This document shows positions 43,001 to 48,900 of a stretch of 64,000 nt of DNA, one piece after another. Position 1 is the first letter of the stretch; the number at the start of each line of letters is the position of its first letter. A program made the translations under genes and the position numbers. The notes below the pieces were generated by a model. That model saw nothing but the letters and a program-made list of their open reading frames with translations. It ran no database searches and was not told where the DNA came from. The DNA is from Norana najaformis (Eukaryota; Annelida; Clitellata; Crassiclitellata; Hormogastridae), in the NCBI GenBank assembly GCA_964023275.1, contig OZ029929.1, forward strand, positions 3,723,844 through 3,787,843, in the 5' to 3' direction.

Positions 43001-43520
43001 GAGAGTAGAAATTGACAAATACAATTCGCCTGAGGTTGCATTCATTCTGAGCGCTGAATATGATAGATCCTGTAACACGGAAGCATGCTGGTGATCGCGC
43101 CAACATCGAGGGGGCTCATACGGCCTGGAACGGTCTTCTTTCTGGTTGAGATTCAATGTGTGAGTCTATCGTTCGATTCAAGGCTTTTCTATGTTGCTCT
43201 ACTTTCCCGCAAATCATATGGTGCACAACATAGGCCTATTCTGTAAGTTGCGGCTGAAATTTCTTTGCCATTGAACCGAGCTACATAAACTGTCTTCTAC
43301 ACATTATATTGAATAACATTGCGAACTCTCCTCTTTACATTACATCTATTCATTCGAGATGACCAGTGCCTGGACGTGATTAGTGTGTCGCTTGCCTTGA
43401 TCGCTTTCTCCGCATCAGCGCGAGCCTTTAGCTCTGCTTCCTCTGACAGCTGAATGGGAGTTCCTTCGGGAAGAACACCGGATTTTGATCTTCTGGGTGG
43501 AATGGGATTCAGTGCACACG
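19344..43520 (-). CDS. TTLL3: TTLL3/TTLL8-like tubulin monoglycylase gene, 13 exons found (partial)
   Basis: The gene encodes a tubulin tyrosine ligase-like enzyme of the ATP-grasp type. TTLL3/8 members add the first glycine to glutamates in tubulin tails and act at cilia and flagella. I read thirteen exons (about 1.94 kb of coding sequence, ~646 codons). Their translations follow vertebrate TTLL3 in order: KKVFTIMG and RGWVEK at the N-terminus, [21 protein letters not shown], a long variable insert, [72 protein letters not shown], and [10 protein letters not shown] then [13 protein letters not shown]. Key ATP-grasp residues (Lys of [10 protein letters not shown], Arg of DIRQW, Glu/Asn of IEINSS) are present. 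One linker exon between 34534 and 29643 and the 3' end after 19344 were not located; the start codon is uncertain. Introns are rich in LINE and SINE relics. TTLL8 is an alternative name. Confidence 0.92.
19560..19766 (-). mobile_element. tRNA-derived SINE
   Basis: On the minus strand a tRNA-like head has an A-box-like TGGCCCAATCGG (about 19756-19745) and a perfect B box GGTTCGAGTCC (19713-19703), at the spacing of a tRNA. The body continues to about 19560 with blocks CACTGGCCCC and TTCCCTGTTGGCTTGG. It lies in intron 12 of the TTLL gene, in the same orientation. The head does not fold into a complete tRNA by eye, so it is not a functional tRNA gene. Confidence 0.7.
20638..20743 (-). CDS. TTLL3: TTLL3-like exon 12
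   Basis: This is a 106-nt exon with acceptor ATTGTACAG (ending 20744) and donor GTAAGA (20637-20632). It starts in phase 2 (one base completing an Arg codon) and reads [20 protein letters not shown], ending in EHIECRK. The blocks W-x-x-x-I-V-P-G-M-K and C-R-K match TTLL3. Confidence 0.93.
20918..21034 (-). CDS. TTLL3: TTLL3-like exon 11
   Basis: This is a 117-nt exon with acceptor TTTTTTGTAG (ending 21035) and donor GTCAGT (20917-20912), phase 2 in and 2 out. It reads [13 protein letters not shown] and [17 protein letters not shown], blocks diagnostic of the TTLL3/8 catalytic domain. Confidence 0.94.
21036..21879. other. Intron 10 sequence, nothing further recognised
   Basis: Part of the intron between exons 11 and 10 of the TTLL gene. 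No other element was recognised before the SINE at 21880. Confidence 0.5.
21880..21996 (+). mobile_element. tRNA-derived SINE (family C)
   Basis: The head reads GATTGGCTAGAGCACTCGG then CTTGTAACGCGGTGAG, with a degenerate B box. The body has GGCGGTTACTGTGTAGGGAC and AAGTCCTTCACTCAAAATTG. The same head and body blocks occur in reverse orientation at 24345-24455, and part of the head occurs at 36400-36440. It directly abuts the LINE 3' end at 22010. Confidence 0.7.
22010..22345. repeat. Tail-to-tail LINE 3' ends forming a palindrome
   Basis: A plus-oriented copy of the family A LINE 3' end (22010-22165) faces a minus-oriented copy (from 22196), with about 30 AT-rich bases between. On the left the end reads GGTTGATGCCTTGCGCATTA...CATTAGAAGTT. 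On the right, TAACTTCTAATGCGTCGGTG starts the mirrored copy. The arms pair over roughly 150 bases with moderate divergence. The layout arises from two insertions or from a fold-back rearrangement. Confidence 0.85.
22196..22760 (-). mobile_element. L2-like LINE (family A), internally deleted
   Basis: Beyond the 3' end at 22196-22440, the minus strand carries RT-adjacent coding at 22753-22508: [14 protein letters not shown] and [19 protein letters not shown], then [11 protein letters not shown]. These match residues just after the RT in the copy at 26765-28230. The usual stretch between them (H-W-L-P and W-N-S-L-P blocks) is missing. The copy is dead and lies in TTLL intron 10. Confidence 0.75.
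22770..23546. other. Nothing recognised (TTLL intron 10)
   Basis: No supported feature was seen. Confidence 0.35.
23547..24030 (+). mobile_element. LINE reverse transcriptase C-terminal fragment
   Basis: A 158-codon open frame carries the conserved C-terminal block of a widespread invertebrate LINE group. It has [34 protein letters not shown], and ends [14 protein letters not shown]. The RT core is absent, so it is a 5'-truncated copy. It lies antisense in TTLL intron 10. The open frame over its whole length suggests modest age. Confidence 0.85.
24345..24455 (-). mobile_element. tRNA-derived SINE (family C), reverse copy
   Basis: On the minus strand the head reads CCTATTGGATACGGCACAGG then GCTTGTAACGTGGGGAG. 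A B box GGGTTCGAGACTC lies at 24407-24395. The body has GGCTACTGTGTGGGGACC and AAGTCCTTCACTCACAATTG, as in the copy at 21880-21996. Confidence 0.75.
24456..25099. other. Nothing recognised (TTLL intron 10)
   Basis: A long open frame exists on the minus strand (24873-24505, 122 codons), but it shows no domain and its composition does not look like coding sequence. Confidence 0.35.
25100..25244 (-). CDS. TTLL3: TTLL3-like exon 10
   Basis: This is a 145-nt exon with acceptor ATTTTCAG (ending 25245) and donor GTAAGT (25099-25094), phase 1 in and 2 out. It reads [20 protein letters not shown], then [16 protein letters not shown]. This is among the most conserved blocks of TTLL3/8; the Arg in DIRQW is an ATP-grasp residue. 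Confidence 0.95.
25298..25353. repeat. (GTA/GTG)n microsatellite
   Basis: Imperfect run of GTA and GTG trinucleotides at the start of intron 9, bordering the LINE fragment. Confidence 0.95.
25370..25895 (+). mobile_element. L2-like LINE 3' end in TTLL intron 9
   Basis: The plus strand encodes [20 protein letters not shown], then [16 protein letters not shown] and [18 protein letters not shown]. This is followed by a 3' UTR with ACCATCGATTGATG and GGCGCTGTAGACG. The same 3' UTR in reverse is at 47300-47640. It is antisense to the host gene and fills most of the 740-base intron. The coding part has shifts. Confidence 0.8.
25985..26071 (-). CDS. TTLL3: TTLL3-like exon 9
   Basis: This is an 87-nt exon with acceptor CTTTTGCAG (ending 26072) and donor GTAAAT (25984-25979), phase 1 to 1. 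It reads [12 protein letters not shown] and ends CSIVIQKYI, joining exon 8 (SRGRG) and exon 10 (E-KPLLIY). Confidence 0.92.
26080..26764. other. Nothing recognised (TTLL intron 8)
   Basis: AT-rich intron sequence without recognised elements. Confidence 0.4.
26765..28230 (-). mobile_element. L2-like LINE (family A), longest copy
   Basis: The minus strand encodes, in several frames, the second half of a CR1/L2-type RT and the C-terminal region. RT blocks are [38 protein letters not shown] and an active-site block [14 protein letters not shown] (Tyr or Phe replaced by Ser before ADD). Then come [48 protein letters not shown] and [16 protein letters not shown], and the frame ends [15 protein letters not shown]. 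The 3' UTR shows GCCTCGAGCATTATTAC and a GGCGCTATAG signature. It has no endonuclease and several shifts. It sits in TTLL intron 8 in the same orientation as the gene. Confidence 0.9.
28272..28460. repeat. Compound microsatellite (TTC)n(TTA)n(ATC)n
   Basis: About 190 bases of trinucleotide repeats: TTC, then TTA with interruptions, then ATC. Confidence 0.97.
28461..29341. other. Nothing recognised (TTLL intron 8)
   Basis: An open frame at 28794-29102 (plus) has no recognisable domain. No element was identified. Confidence 0.35.
29342..29374. repeat. (CATA)n microsatellite
   Basis: Eight perfect tetranucleotide copies. Confidence 0.97.
29492..29643 (-). CDS. TTLL3: TTLL3-like exon 8
   Basis: This is a 152-nt exon with acceptor ATCTTCTGTAG (ending 29644) and donor GTTTGA (29491-29486, weak). 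It starts in phase 2 and ends in phase 1. It reads [15 protein letters not shown], then [20 protein letters not shown] and SRGRG, the nucleotide-binding signature of the family. Confidence 0.94.
29660..30889. other. Nothing recognised (TTLL intron 7)
   Basis: Open frames around 29969-30392 on the plus strand show no recognisable domain. The missing TTLL linker exon was looked for here without success. Confidence 0.35.
30890..32060 (+). mobile_element. LINE relic, 5' half with endonuclease remnants
   Basis: The plus strand shows decayed endonuclease and linker coding: KWNVRSL near 31280 (the catalytic Asn block), a piece reading MGLQEV in degraded form near 31350, [13 protein letters not shown] near 31640, and a linker reading [20 protein letters not shown] near 31960, then [11 protein letters not shown]. 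The linker is typical of the LINE group whose C-terminus is at 23547-24030. Many frames are broken. It ends at about 32060 where an L2-like fragment begins. Confidence 0.75.
32090..32545 (+). mobile_element. L2-like LINE 3' end
   Basis: The plus strand encodes [20 protein letters not shown] and then, in another frame, [17 protein letters not shown] and [12 protein letters not shown]. These blocks match the C-terminus of the copy at 26765-28230. The 3' UTR has ACCATCGACTGATGCCTTGA. It lies antisense in TTLL intron 7. Confidence 0.8.
32546..33204. other. Nothing recognised (TTLL intron 7)
   Basis: No supported feature was seen. Confidence 0.35.
33205..33440 (-). mobile_element. L2-like LINE 3' end (family A)
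   Basis: Plus-strand order AATAACTTCTATCGCACC, AAGGCATCACCCAATGACGC and AAGCCGCAATCAGGCC matches the reverse complement of the family A 3' end. It is a short, diverged fragment. Confidence 0.8.
33441..34396. other. AT-rich intron sequence, nothing recognised
   Basis: No coding or repeat signal beyond ordinary AT-rich sequence. Confidence 0.4.
34403..34434 (-). CDS. Speculative 32-nt micro-exon of the TTLL gene
   Basis: Between a TACAG acceptor (ending 34435) and a GTAACT donor (34402-34397) lie 32 bases, phase 0 in and phase 2 out. That is exactly the phase change needed to join exon 7 to exon 8. The translation [11 protein letters not shown] is plausible but does not resemble the conserved linker of other TTLL3 proteins, and the acceptor lacks a good pyrimidine tract. 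It may be chance. Confidence 0.12.
34534..34842 (-). CDS. TTLL3: TTLL3-like exon 7
   Basis: This is a 309-nt exon, phase 0 at both ends, with acceptor ATTTTGTACAG (ending 34843) and donor GTAGGC (34533-34528). The first two thirds are Ser-rich and variable (for example [17 protein letters not shown]). The last part, [17 protein letters not shown] then EDIDILQE, matches the helix before the catalytic domain in TTLL3. Confidence 0.85.
34861..35645. other. Intron 6, nothing recognised
   Basis: No repeat family was recognised in this intron. Confidence 0.4.
35654..35987 (-). CDS. TTLL3: TTLL3-like exon 6
   Basis: This is a 334-nt exon with acceptor TTATGTCTGCAG (ending 35988) and donor GTTAGC (35653-35648), phase 2 in and 0 out. 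It contains [17 protein letters not shown], which corresponds to the E-D-F-x-L-T-A block of TTLL3, inside a longer segment (ending [15 protein letters not shown]) that has no counterpart in the vertebrate protein I remember. A second AG (TATACAG, ending 36001) lies 13 bases upstream; using it would break the frame. Confidence 0.8.
36004..36066. repeat. (AT)n microsatellite at a splice acceptor
   Basis: About 31 uninterrupted AT dinucleotides. On the gene's strand the array ends 15 bases before the acceptor AG of TTLL exon 6, covering the place of the pyrimidine tract and branch point. Confidence 0.97.
36400..36440 (+). mobile_element. SINE head fragment (family C)
   Basis: The sequence TCTATTGGATAGAACACTTG then GCTTGTAAAAG matches the heads at 21880 and 24455 (reverse). 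Only the 5' part remains. Confidence 0.5.
36827..36939 (-). CDS. TTLL3: TTLL3-like exon 5
   Basis: This is a 113-nt exon with acceptor TTGTTGACAG (ending 36940) and donor GTAAGT (36826-36821), phase 0 in and 2 out. It reads [20 protein letters not shown], then [17 protein letters not shown], matching the GLCLNLRN and FFPRCY blocks of TTLL3. Confidence 0.94.
36990..37470 (-). mobile_element. LINE reverse transcriptase relic
   Basis: The minus strand (37469-37182) encodes [19 protein letters not shown], then [19 protein letters not shown], the active-site FADD block of a non-LTR RT. It is followed by degraded C-terminal sequence to about 36990. It lies in the short intron between TTLL exons 4 and 5. 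Confidence 0.75.
37571..37699 (-). CDS. TTLL3: TTLL3-like exon 4
   Basis: This is a 129-nt exon, phase 0 to 0, with acceptor TTGTTTCAG (ending 37700) and donor GTAGTT (37570-37565). It reads [15 protein letters not shown] and ends [12 protein letters not shown], matching the S-R-M-V-R-N-E-I-P and N-H-Y-A-R-x-x-x-F-T-T-K blocks of TTLL3. Confidence 0.94.
38104..38171 (-). CDS. TTLL3: TTLL3-like exon 3
   Basis: This is a 68-nt exon with acceptor ATTCGTTTAG (ending 38172) and donor GTAAGT (38103-38098), phase 1 in and 0 out, which fits both neighbours. The translation [20 protein letters not shown] is acidic, like the variable acidic segment at this place in TTLL3. Evidence is mainly splice phase and position. 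Confidence 0.75.
38207..38264. repeat. (TAA)n microsatellite
   Basis: About nineteen perfect copies, abutting the 5' limit of the LINE copy at 38265. Confidence 0.97.
38265..39615 (+). mobile_element. LINE 3' coding end, copy 1 (antisense in TTLL intron 2)
   Basis: The plus strand carries the C-terminal half of a LINE polyprotein common in aquatic invertebrates. Blocks are [17 protein letters not shown] (38335 on), [20 protein letters not shown] (38505 on), then a shift, and from 38677 a 312-codon frame with a zinc-ribbon-like [32 protein letters not shown] and [12 protein letters not shown]. The last ~100 residues of that frame (from about 39290) are charged and do not match the family, which suggests a shift or replacement near 39290. 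The RT core is missing. Confidence 0.85.
39675..39719. repeat. (AAT)n microsatellite
   Basis: Fifteen or so copies, separating two fragments of the same LINE family. Confidence 0.97.
39717..40046 (+). mobile_element. LINE 3' coding end, copy 2
   Basis: A 109-codon open frame begins within the block [18 protein letters not shown], equivalent to [12 protein letters not shown] of copy 1. It runs to the true family C-terminus: [20 protein letters not shown] and [17 protein letters not shown]. It is truncated exactly at the microsatellite boundary and is followed by further trinucleotide repeats. Confidence 0.85.
40054..40142. repeat. Compound microsatellite (GAT)n(AAT)n(CAA)n
   Basis: Trinucleotide runs directly after the LINE stop region; possibly the element's tail. 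Confidence 0.96.
40143..40637. other. Nothing recognised (TTLL intron 2)
   Basis: Contains a short (GAT)n run near 40542-40558 and otherwise no recognised element. Confidence 0.4.
40638..40743 (-). CDS. TTLL3: TTLL3-like exon 2
   Basis: This is a 106-nt exon with acceptor CTCTTTTTAG (ending 40744) and donor GTAGAG (40637-40632), phase 0 in and 1 out. It reads [20 protein letters not shown], then [15 protein letters not shown]. The KKxFTI and RGWVEK blocks are the N-terminal signature of TTLL3/8. Confidence 0.95.
40750..41889. other. Nothing recognised (TTLL intron 1)
   Basis: Small ATC repeats near 41847-41870; no other supported feature. Confidence 0.4.
41890..42330 (-). mobile_element. 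RTE-type LINE C-terminal relic
   Basis: The minus strand reads, with shifts, [12 protein letters not shown], then [31 protein letters not shown] and [12 protein letters not shown], the degraded end of an RTE-type polyprotein. It is old and truncated. Confidence 0.7.
42393..42804 (-). other. Unassigned coding-like frames
   Basis: Two overlapping minus-strand frames are open for 109 and 72 codons. One includes [20 protein letters not shown], the other [15 protein letters not shown]. Composition looks coding, but I do not recognise a family and no splice sites stand out. It lies in TTLL intron 1 next to an RTE relic and could be part of another old transposon. Confidence 0.3.
43396..43520 (-). 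CDS. TTLL3: TTLL3-like exon 1 (first found), GC donor
   Basis: This is a 125-nt exon. It ends [10 protein letters not shown] followed by GCAAGC (43395-43390), a GC-type donor in the usual AG|GCAAG context; no GT donor in the right phase is available. Joined to exon 2 it gives EKAIK-SKKVFTI, as in TTLL3. An acceptor TGTGTTTAG ends at 43521 (phase 1). Alternatively translation may start at an in-frame ATG at 43536, upstream of that AG, making this the first coding exon. Confidence 0.85.
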
Positions 43521-43626
43521 CTAAACACATACACAACCAAAAATGGCAACAATGTCAATAGCCAATTTCAGATGATACAGGTACAATAAGCGTTCAGCAG
43601 ATAGTTGAGTTTTTTATTCTTATTAT

Positions 43627-43960
43627 TTAACGACTTCTGTTGCGCCGATGTCTAATGCACGAGGCATCAACCGATGGCGCACCAAAACTAAGCCGCACCC
43701 GTGACAATATCCCAAAGTGCCTGAAATAGGCCACTAGTAGAGGCAGCCTATGATGGATAAGCAATTTCAAAAAGGTAAGTTTTAAGTTGAGAACGAAATG
43801 ACACAAGCGACTGAGCAGAACGAACAGACACAAGAAGACAGTTCTAAAATCTAGGTCCAGCAAACAAAAAGTTTCTTCACCGAGACAGTTTTAGTCTTCA
43901 ATATCACCAGAGAAAGGCAGTCAGATGACCTAGTTAACAACGATGAGTCTGGGAAATGAG
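43627..43960 (-). mobile_element. L2-like LINE 3' end (family A)
   Basis: Plus-strand order: CGACTTCTGTTGCGCCGATG, AGGCATCAACCGATGGCGCA, AGGCAGCCTATGATGGATAA. On the minus strand the end of the ORF reads FRSQLKTYLFEIAYPS and stop. It lies just upstream of the first TTLL exon found. Confidence 0.85.
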
Positions 43961-44646
43961 GACTGATTTCAAATATTTAATAAACTATATACAGTATGTT
44001 CCAAGTTGAAACAAATACTTTGCTTAACAGGAAGGCAGTGTATTTTTTGCCGACGCGATTTTATCGCGTGGACGCTTGCACTGGAATACTTCAGCCTGTG
44101 TTGTGATCAGTCAGCGGGTTTGTGAAAAAAACCACGATTGCGCAACAACGTGAGACCGGTCCAAACCAGTCTGGACTGGTCGCTGTCTTGGCGGGATAGG
44201 GCCTATATAACCGGACGCAAGTGCATTTATTAAAAGAGAGCGAAATCTTGTAATATTGGTGTGTCATGTGCTAAATTGAAAATGTGAGTCACAAATGTTG
44301 TTGATAGATTCGTGATTTTAGAAACTGTTATGATTCAAGTACTGTTGTGATTAAGTTGTTCGTTAATTTTAAGTTCGTAAATCAAAGACTCGAACGTCAC
44401 GCAAATAGACACGAAGAAAAACTCAACAATTAATAAATATATCAGAATCAGAAGACAAGAACGAACTTCCGAATATAAAAATGTTAAGGCCAGTGTCGAT
44501 AATTTAACTGTTAGAAGCGACTAAATTTATGTAGAAATGTATTAGCCTATAGAGAACCTCAGTTATTAACTCCAAATGGTCCTACAAAAACCTTGCGTGC
44601 TAATCGTTGTACTGCATTTTATGTATGTCTGTAGTTGAGTATATAT
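43961..44646. other. Nothing coding; a TATA-like motif
   Basis: A sequence GGGCCTATATAACCGG lies near 44204, just after a short inverted repeat (ACCAGTC/GACTGGT near 44168-44183). It could be a core promoter on the plus strand, but no gene follows it. Confidence 0.25.
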
Positions 44647-45057
44647 TGTTAGAGTCGGCCCACATAGAAGACCCGGATGCAAGGAGTGACTGAAGGATGG
44701 GCCGTCTCTTTGGGGGGCGTAACCCCAGAATCCTTATAAAAGGGGAAGTTCCTTTCAGTTGACTGAGCTTGGCTAGTTAAGATAGGCCGAGTCCTTCGTG
44801 GCTCTGTTTCTGTTAGTCGCCAAGACTCCGTTTTACGAGCTGATGTAAAGGTCCTCCGTCTGTTGGAGGAACCTAAGAGGTTTTGTGTTCAAGTTGTTGC
44901 TGATGTGAAGACTTCGACTTGTGGCTTCAAAACAGCCGTCGACGTTCTGTCTGATGTCAAGTATTTTGTTTGTGCTATAACCTCTTGCAAGTGTAAATAT
45001 ACATTTTATCTCAACCCAAGCGAGTTTATTTCCTTTTCTTAGGACTAGCACGTAACA
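44647..45057 (+). mobile_element. Candidate solo LTR
   Basis: A 411-base segment begins TGTTAGAGTC and ends CACGTAACA, giving the short inverted ends TGTTA/TAACA of retroelement LTRs. It contains a TATAAAAGG box at 44735. No internal region or partner copy is in the window, and no clear target-site duplication was seen in the AT-rich flanks. The family is probably Ty3/Gypsy-like, but this rests only on the terminal motif. Confidence 0.45.
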
Positions 45058-46244
45058 AAATATAATTATATATATATATACACCGTTCAAGAACCTCTCA
45101 AAGGAGCAGAAACGTGGTTATCCAGTAGATTTGAAAATGTGTTAAAGTTTTCATGTGCTGTGTTCACTAGACCAGGTCATACCCAAATGCTCTAGGTGTA
45201 TCATCGTACAGTGGATCTAATAATAAAGACGTATAAACTATCAATTGCAATGGTTCTTATTAGATACCGTACGCTCTTGGTTTTCACTATCAGTAGGTCT
45301 TACCAGAGAGTCTTAGGCTATCGACTGTCTTCGAAGAGGCAGAGAGTTGCAGTGGTCTGTTATGGAGGGGACCACCCGACAGTTGCTTCGCTGGCTGGAG
45401 AACAGTCAGCTTACTGACAGCTGTTGCATTATCTGCAACAAAAGAACAATGCTTTTTCAATGCCTTTAAGCTGAGGTTTTGTCTGAGCCAGTTGTAAAGT
45501 TTGGCAAGTATTGGCGCTAAATAACTTTGTTGCGTCTGTTATATGATTCTTAAACTGAGAAGTTATTAACGTTAATATTTGCTGTTTTTCTAACGTTTAC
45601 GTGGGTCGGCTAAATAGCGTAAATGTATAAGTGAGTGCTGGCAATAGCAGTCAAGAGTCTGTCTAATACGGTGTTGCTTGCCATTCAAGCAGGTTATAGG
45701 ACTATATGCTATATCTCTATTATCGTCAAACGTGAGCGACCGTGCTGCAGAAACACATAGGGATAAGTGTACATCCACACTTAGGTGTCCTACACGTGTC
45801 ATCTGAAGTAATTAATCAGCTAAACCCGTTCGGATAGGCTGTCGGTTTCGGAGATGTTCTCGTTGTCCGGATTTATACGAATCTGTCGGACAGAACAGAC
45901 TCGGGAACGTAGAGGACCTGTGGGTGCCTTGCGCTCAACAGTTAACTTGAAATGCTTGGTAAGTTAGCGCCACCATGTGCTTCGGGCGTTCAACAGACTC
46001 AGTGTAATTCTTCATCTATGGCGCAGTACGGAACAGACTCTGCATAAGCGTCAACTGTCAACAGCGAATAGGAATTCGTTGGTTGGGCTATAGGTCTACG
46101 TGCCTGCGCAAGACTGTAAGTGAAGGCATTTTCCAGCAATACAAACTCCATTCGTATATATATAAGACGTTGTTGTTCTCTTAGAACTATAGCAGAGACA
46201 GGGTGAAACAGACTCTGGAACAGATTGCCATGCAATCTGCGACG
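45058..46244. other. Nothing recognised
   Basis: A short (TA)n run at 45061-45080; otherwise no supported feature. Confidence 0.4.
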
Positions 46245-46395
46245 TGAGCTTCTTATCCTTTATCTGCCTCTGTTTCGCCAGCGACTGAAGGCCATTCTAT
46301 TTGATCGTGGTCTTGTGTGGTCAGGTCAGGAGCAACTCTGAATAGGTGTCCTGAAAAGCGCTATATAAATGTGCAATTACGATTACCATATTAAT
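46245..46395 (+). mobile_element. CR1/L2-type LINE 3' end
   Basis: Remnants of the C-terminus (FASD, RPFYLIVVL in a shifted frame) are followed by the family 3' end AGGAGCAACTCTGAATAG, AAAGCGCTATATAAATGTGC and a short ATTACGATTACC tail. Confidence 0.7.
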
Positions 46396-47221
46396 TTAAT
46401 CGAACATTCTGTTACATCATTAGCAATTGCACAGCTTCCATCAGTTGAAAATAATAGGTATAACGACAACACACAATCCCTTTTTCTACAATAGTTCCGT
46501 AAAAGTGTTTAAATCAGTTTTCTTGTACTCAACCATTTGATAATTTGTCTGGAAGTGTTTTTGTCCAGGCACTCGAAACAGTTGCTGAACGATGCCTCAA
46601 CCACTGAATGGTCTGGTATTTAACAAGTTCTGCCGACTTTGATCGGTCATCCATATCTTTCATGAAATCACTATGTGTCAGAGCTGAAATGATAATTAAT
46701 AGATCATATTTAAAAATAGACGGTTATTCCGTTCCATTTAATGGAACTAAAGAAGTTATCACACTATATTTGAACGTGTGCTGAATTGGTTATGCAACGG
46801 CGAGCCAGGGTCTAAATAATAACATAATAACATAATAATAATAAATAGTAACATCGACCGTCCACTACGGCCGGTTGGCAGAGTATCGACCGAACGGTCT
46901 GCTACGAACGAATGCTTTAAATTAATGCTATTACAAAAAACTAACGTCGCTCTAAAAATCGCATTAATGTTAAAATGAAACGCATCAGCTAATACTAATA
47001 AGACACTAATACAGTGAATTAGATTGACTTCATTGGCTTCATTTAGCAACGGTCATCCACCGCTTTGTGTATTTTGCTGCATCTGTGGGGCTGGGAGTTT
47101 CACCCCATTCCACTGCAGGCCAGATAAGGCCAGGCAGAGCACAACAACTGACGGATTAGCATCCAAATAGTATTCACTGAAAGTTTTATCTAATCAATCT
47201 AATTCTACAGCGCTGTTATCA
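46396..47221. other. Nothing recognised
   Basis: A minor (ATAA)n-like run at 46817-46846; no other feature. Confidence 0.4.
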
Positions 47222-47300
47222 CTGTGAATAAGCTGGTTCCCGCGTCTTAGCTTTCGTTGGGCGCTGTAGAAATCTCGAGATTACGATTGCGATTACGATC
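47222..47300 (+). mobile_element. Nested 3' fragment of LINE family B
   Basis: GTGAATAAGCTGGTTCCCGC to GATTACGATTGCGATTACG matches 16148-16222 closely. It is inserted inside the reverse-oriented 3' UTR of another LINE. Confidence 0.8.
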
Positions 47301-47640
47301 AGTCGATGGTTGTATCAAGTGAACTCGTAGTGAAAATTATAATCCGTTAGTGAAGCTCGCTAGAAATCTGGTAAATCAGAGAAACCAGAAGTGAAGCTAC
47401 GGCGGGTAGGCAGCTGAAACACGCTTGGTTCTGAATGACGTTAGAGAACCGACAGACGGCCCAGAACTGCCAGGCAGTGATTTCCAAAGTTTTGGTCCAG
47501 CCACTGAGAACGATCGAGAGCTCAACACTGTTCTGGCCCGAGGCACATCAAGTGGATGGTGGATACCATGGACCACGTAGCATCGAAGTAGAGGAGAAGT
47601 GACGGGCACGCAGCACACGAACCCCAACACCAGGCAGCCC
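47301..47640 (-). mobile_element. L2-like LINE 3' end
   Basis: The minus strand encodes LDVPRARTVLSSRSFSVAGP, then KLWKSLPGS, and a 3' UTR matching that of the copy at 25370-25895 (TAATCCGTTAG and GAAGTGAAGC blocks). The family B fragment at 47222-47300 interrupts its 3' UTR. Confidence 0.8.
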
Positions 47641-47999
47641 CTTGCGCATGATGGAAGACGCTGCGCCCGGACATCCTTCAGCCAACAGGTTCACGGAGCA
47701 TGACACCAGGTGTATGGAGAGAGTGTTCAATTGCCTACATGTAGAATAATTCTGTATGCCTATAAACTTTCCGATTTTCTGCATAATATACTGGAATTAG
47801 CCTTGCACAGTACAATTCACCTTAATAATGTATCCTAAATTTACTGCTGGTGTTCCAAAAGACGAAGACCCAGTTTATTCCGACATGTGTTTGTGAACAG
47901 TCTTCATGTGTTTTTGATTGCTTTACGTCTATGTCCGTTGCTTTCCAATATCGACAGGACTGTGAGCGGGGCGAATGTCTACTGAAGTGTATCAATGTC
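47641..47999. other. Nothing recognised
   Basis: No supported feature before the tandem repeat. Confidence 0.35.
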
Positions 48000-48206
48000 T
48001 ACAGTGCCAGCGTGTCTAGTTCTTCATGACTATGTCTATGGGCCAATGCCTACAAGTGCCAGCGTGTCTAGTTCTTCAGGACTATGTCTATGGGCCAATG
48101 CCTACAAGTGCCAGCGTGTCTAGTTCTTCAGGACTATGTCTATGGGCCAATGCCTACAAGTGCCAGCGTGTCTAGTTCTTCAGGACTATGTCTATGGGCC
48201 AATGCC
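48000..48206. repeat. 52-bp tandem repeat, four copies
   Basis: Units at 48000-48050 (51 bases, one base shorter), 48051-48102, 48103-48154 and 48155-48206. Each contains GTGCCAGCGTGTCTAGTTCT and CTATGTCTATGGGCCAATGC. The last three are identical by eye and the first differs at two places, so the array is recent. No coding frame is implied. Confidence 0.97.
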
Positions 48207-48779
48207 TGTGGGCATATGAGTTATCTGGAAGAGGCGTAACATAGTTGCATTATACGGTTACGACGAATCTGTGAAGGCCACTGTTTATGGATCTGAGGCG
48301 TGTGAGCCTAGGAATAGACAAAGAGCACGAGACGAAATTCAAGACAAGCGACATAGAGTTAACCTCGTTCTCTTGGACGTCGTCCTCTTCCTCCTCCTGT
48401 TCCTCCTCCTCCTCGTGAAGCTCCTGTGTTGCTATCAGAATAGGCTGGAAGTGAAAGACGACAGTTGATTGACGAACCATCGATCCGAAGAAAGCGCAGA
48501 CGTGAATTGCTTTCACTGCCAACAATGACCGACCGATCGACCGATCGACTGAGCAAAGACTGCCGACGATTGTTATAGAAATGAATAAACAACGATTAGC
48601 ATAATCAATACAGCCGACTGCTGTAGTAGCAGCCAACGATCATCATGCGCAGCAACAGCTACAGCTGCAAATGCACGTCCTGAGTAGGCCATGTGGGGGT
48701 CCTATGAACCTGGGCCCGGTCGAAAGGAATGGAGGAAAGAAAATCTGTAAGCCTGAAAAAAACAAAATAAAAGAAGTAG
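48207..48779. other. Nothing coding recognised
   Basis: Small low-complexity features: a CTC-rich run at 48388-48420 and GATCGACC repeats at 48531-48548. Confidence 0.4.
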
Positions 48780-48900
48780 TGAATGAATACTGACAGGAAG
48801 AAAGGAATGAAGAAAGAAAAGAAGGAAAGAAAGAATCAAGGAAAGAAAGAAGCAAGGAAAGAAAGAAGCAAGGAAAGAAAGAAGCAAGGAAGAAAACGTG
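48780..48900. repeat. Purine-rich repeat with 16-bp units
   Basis: About 120 bases almost wholly of A and G, including three or four copies of AAGGAAAGAAAGAAGC at 48838-48892. Confidence 0.9.

Noticed and set aside
44190-44225. TATA-containing core promoter
   Set aside because: No transcribed feature follows on the plus strand, so it is kept only as a note in the stretch description.
48000-48206. CRISPR-like array
   Set aside because: Units are contiguous with no spacers, and the sequence is eukaryotic; it is a plain tandem repeat.
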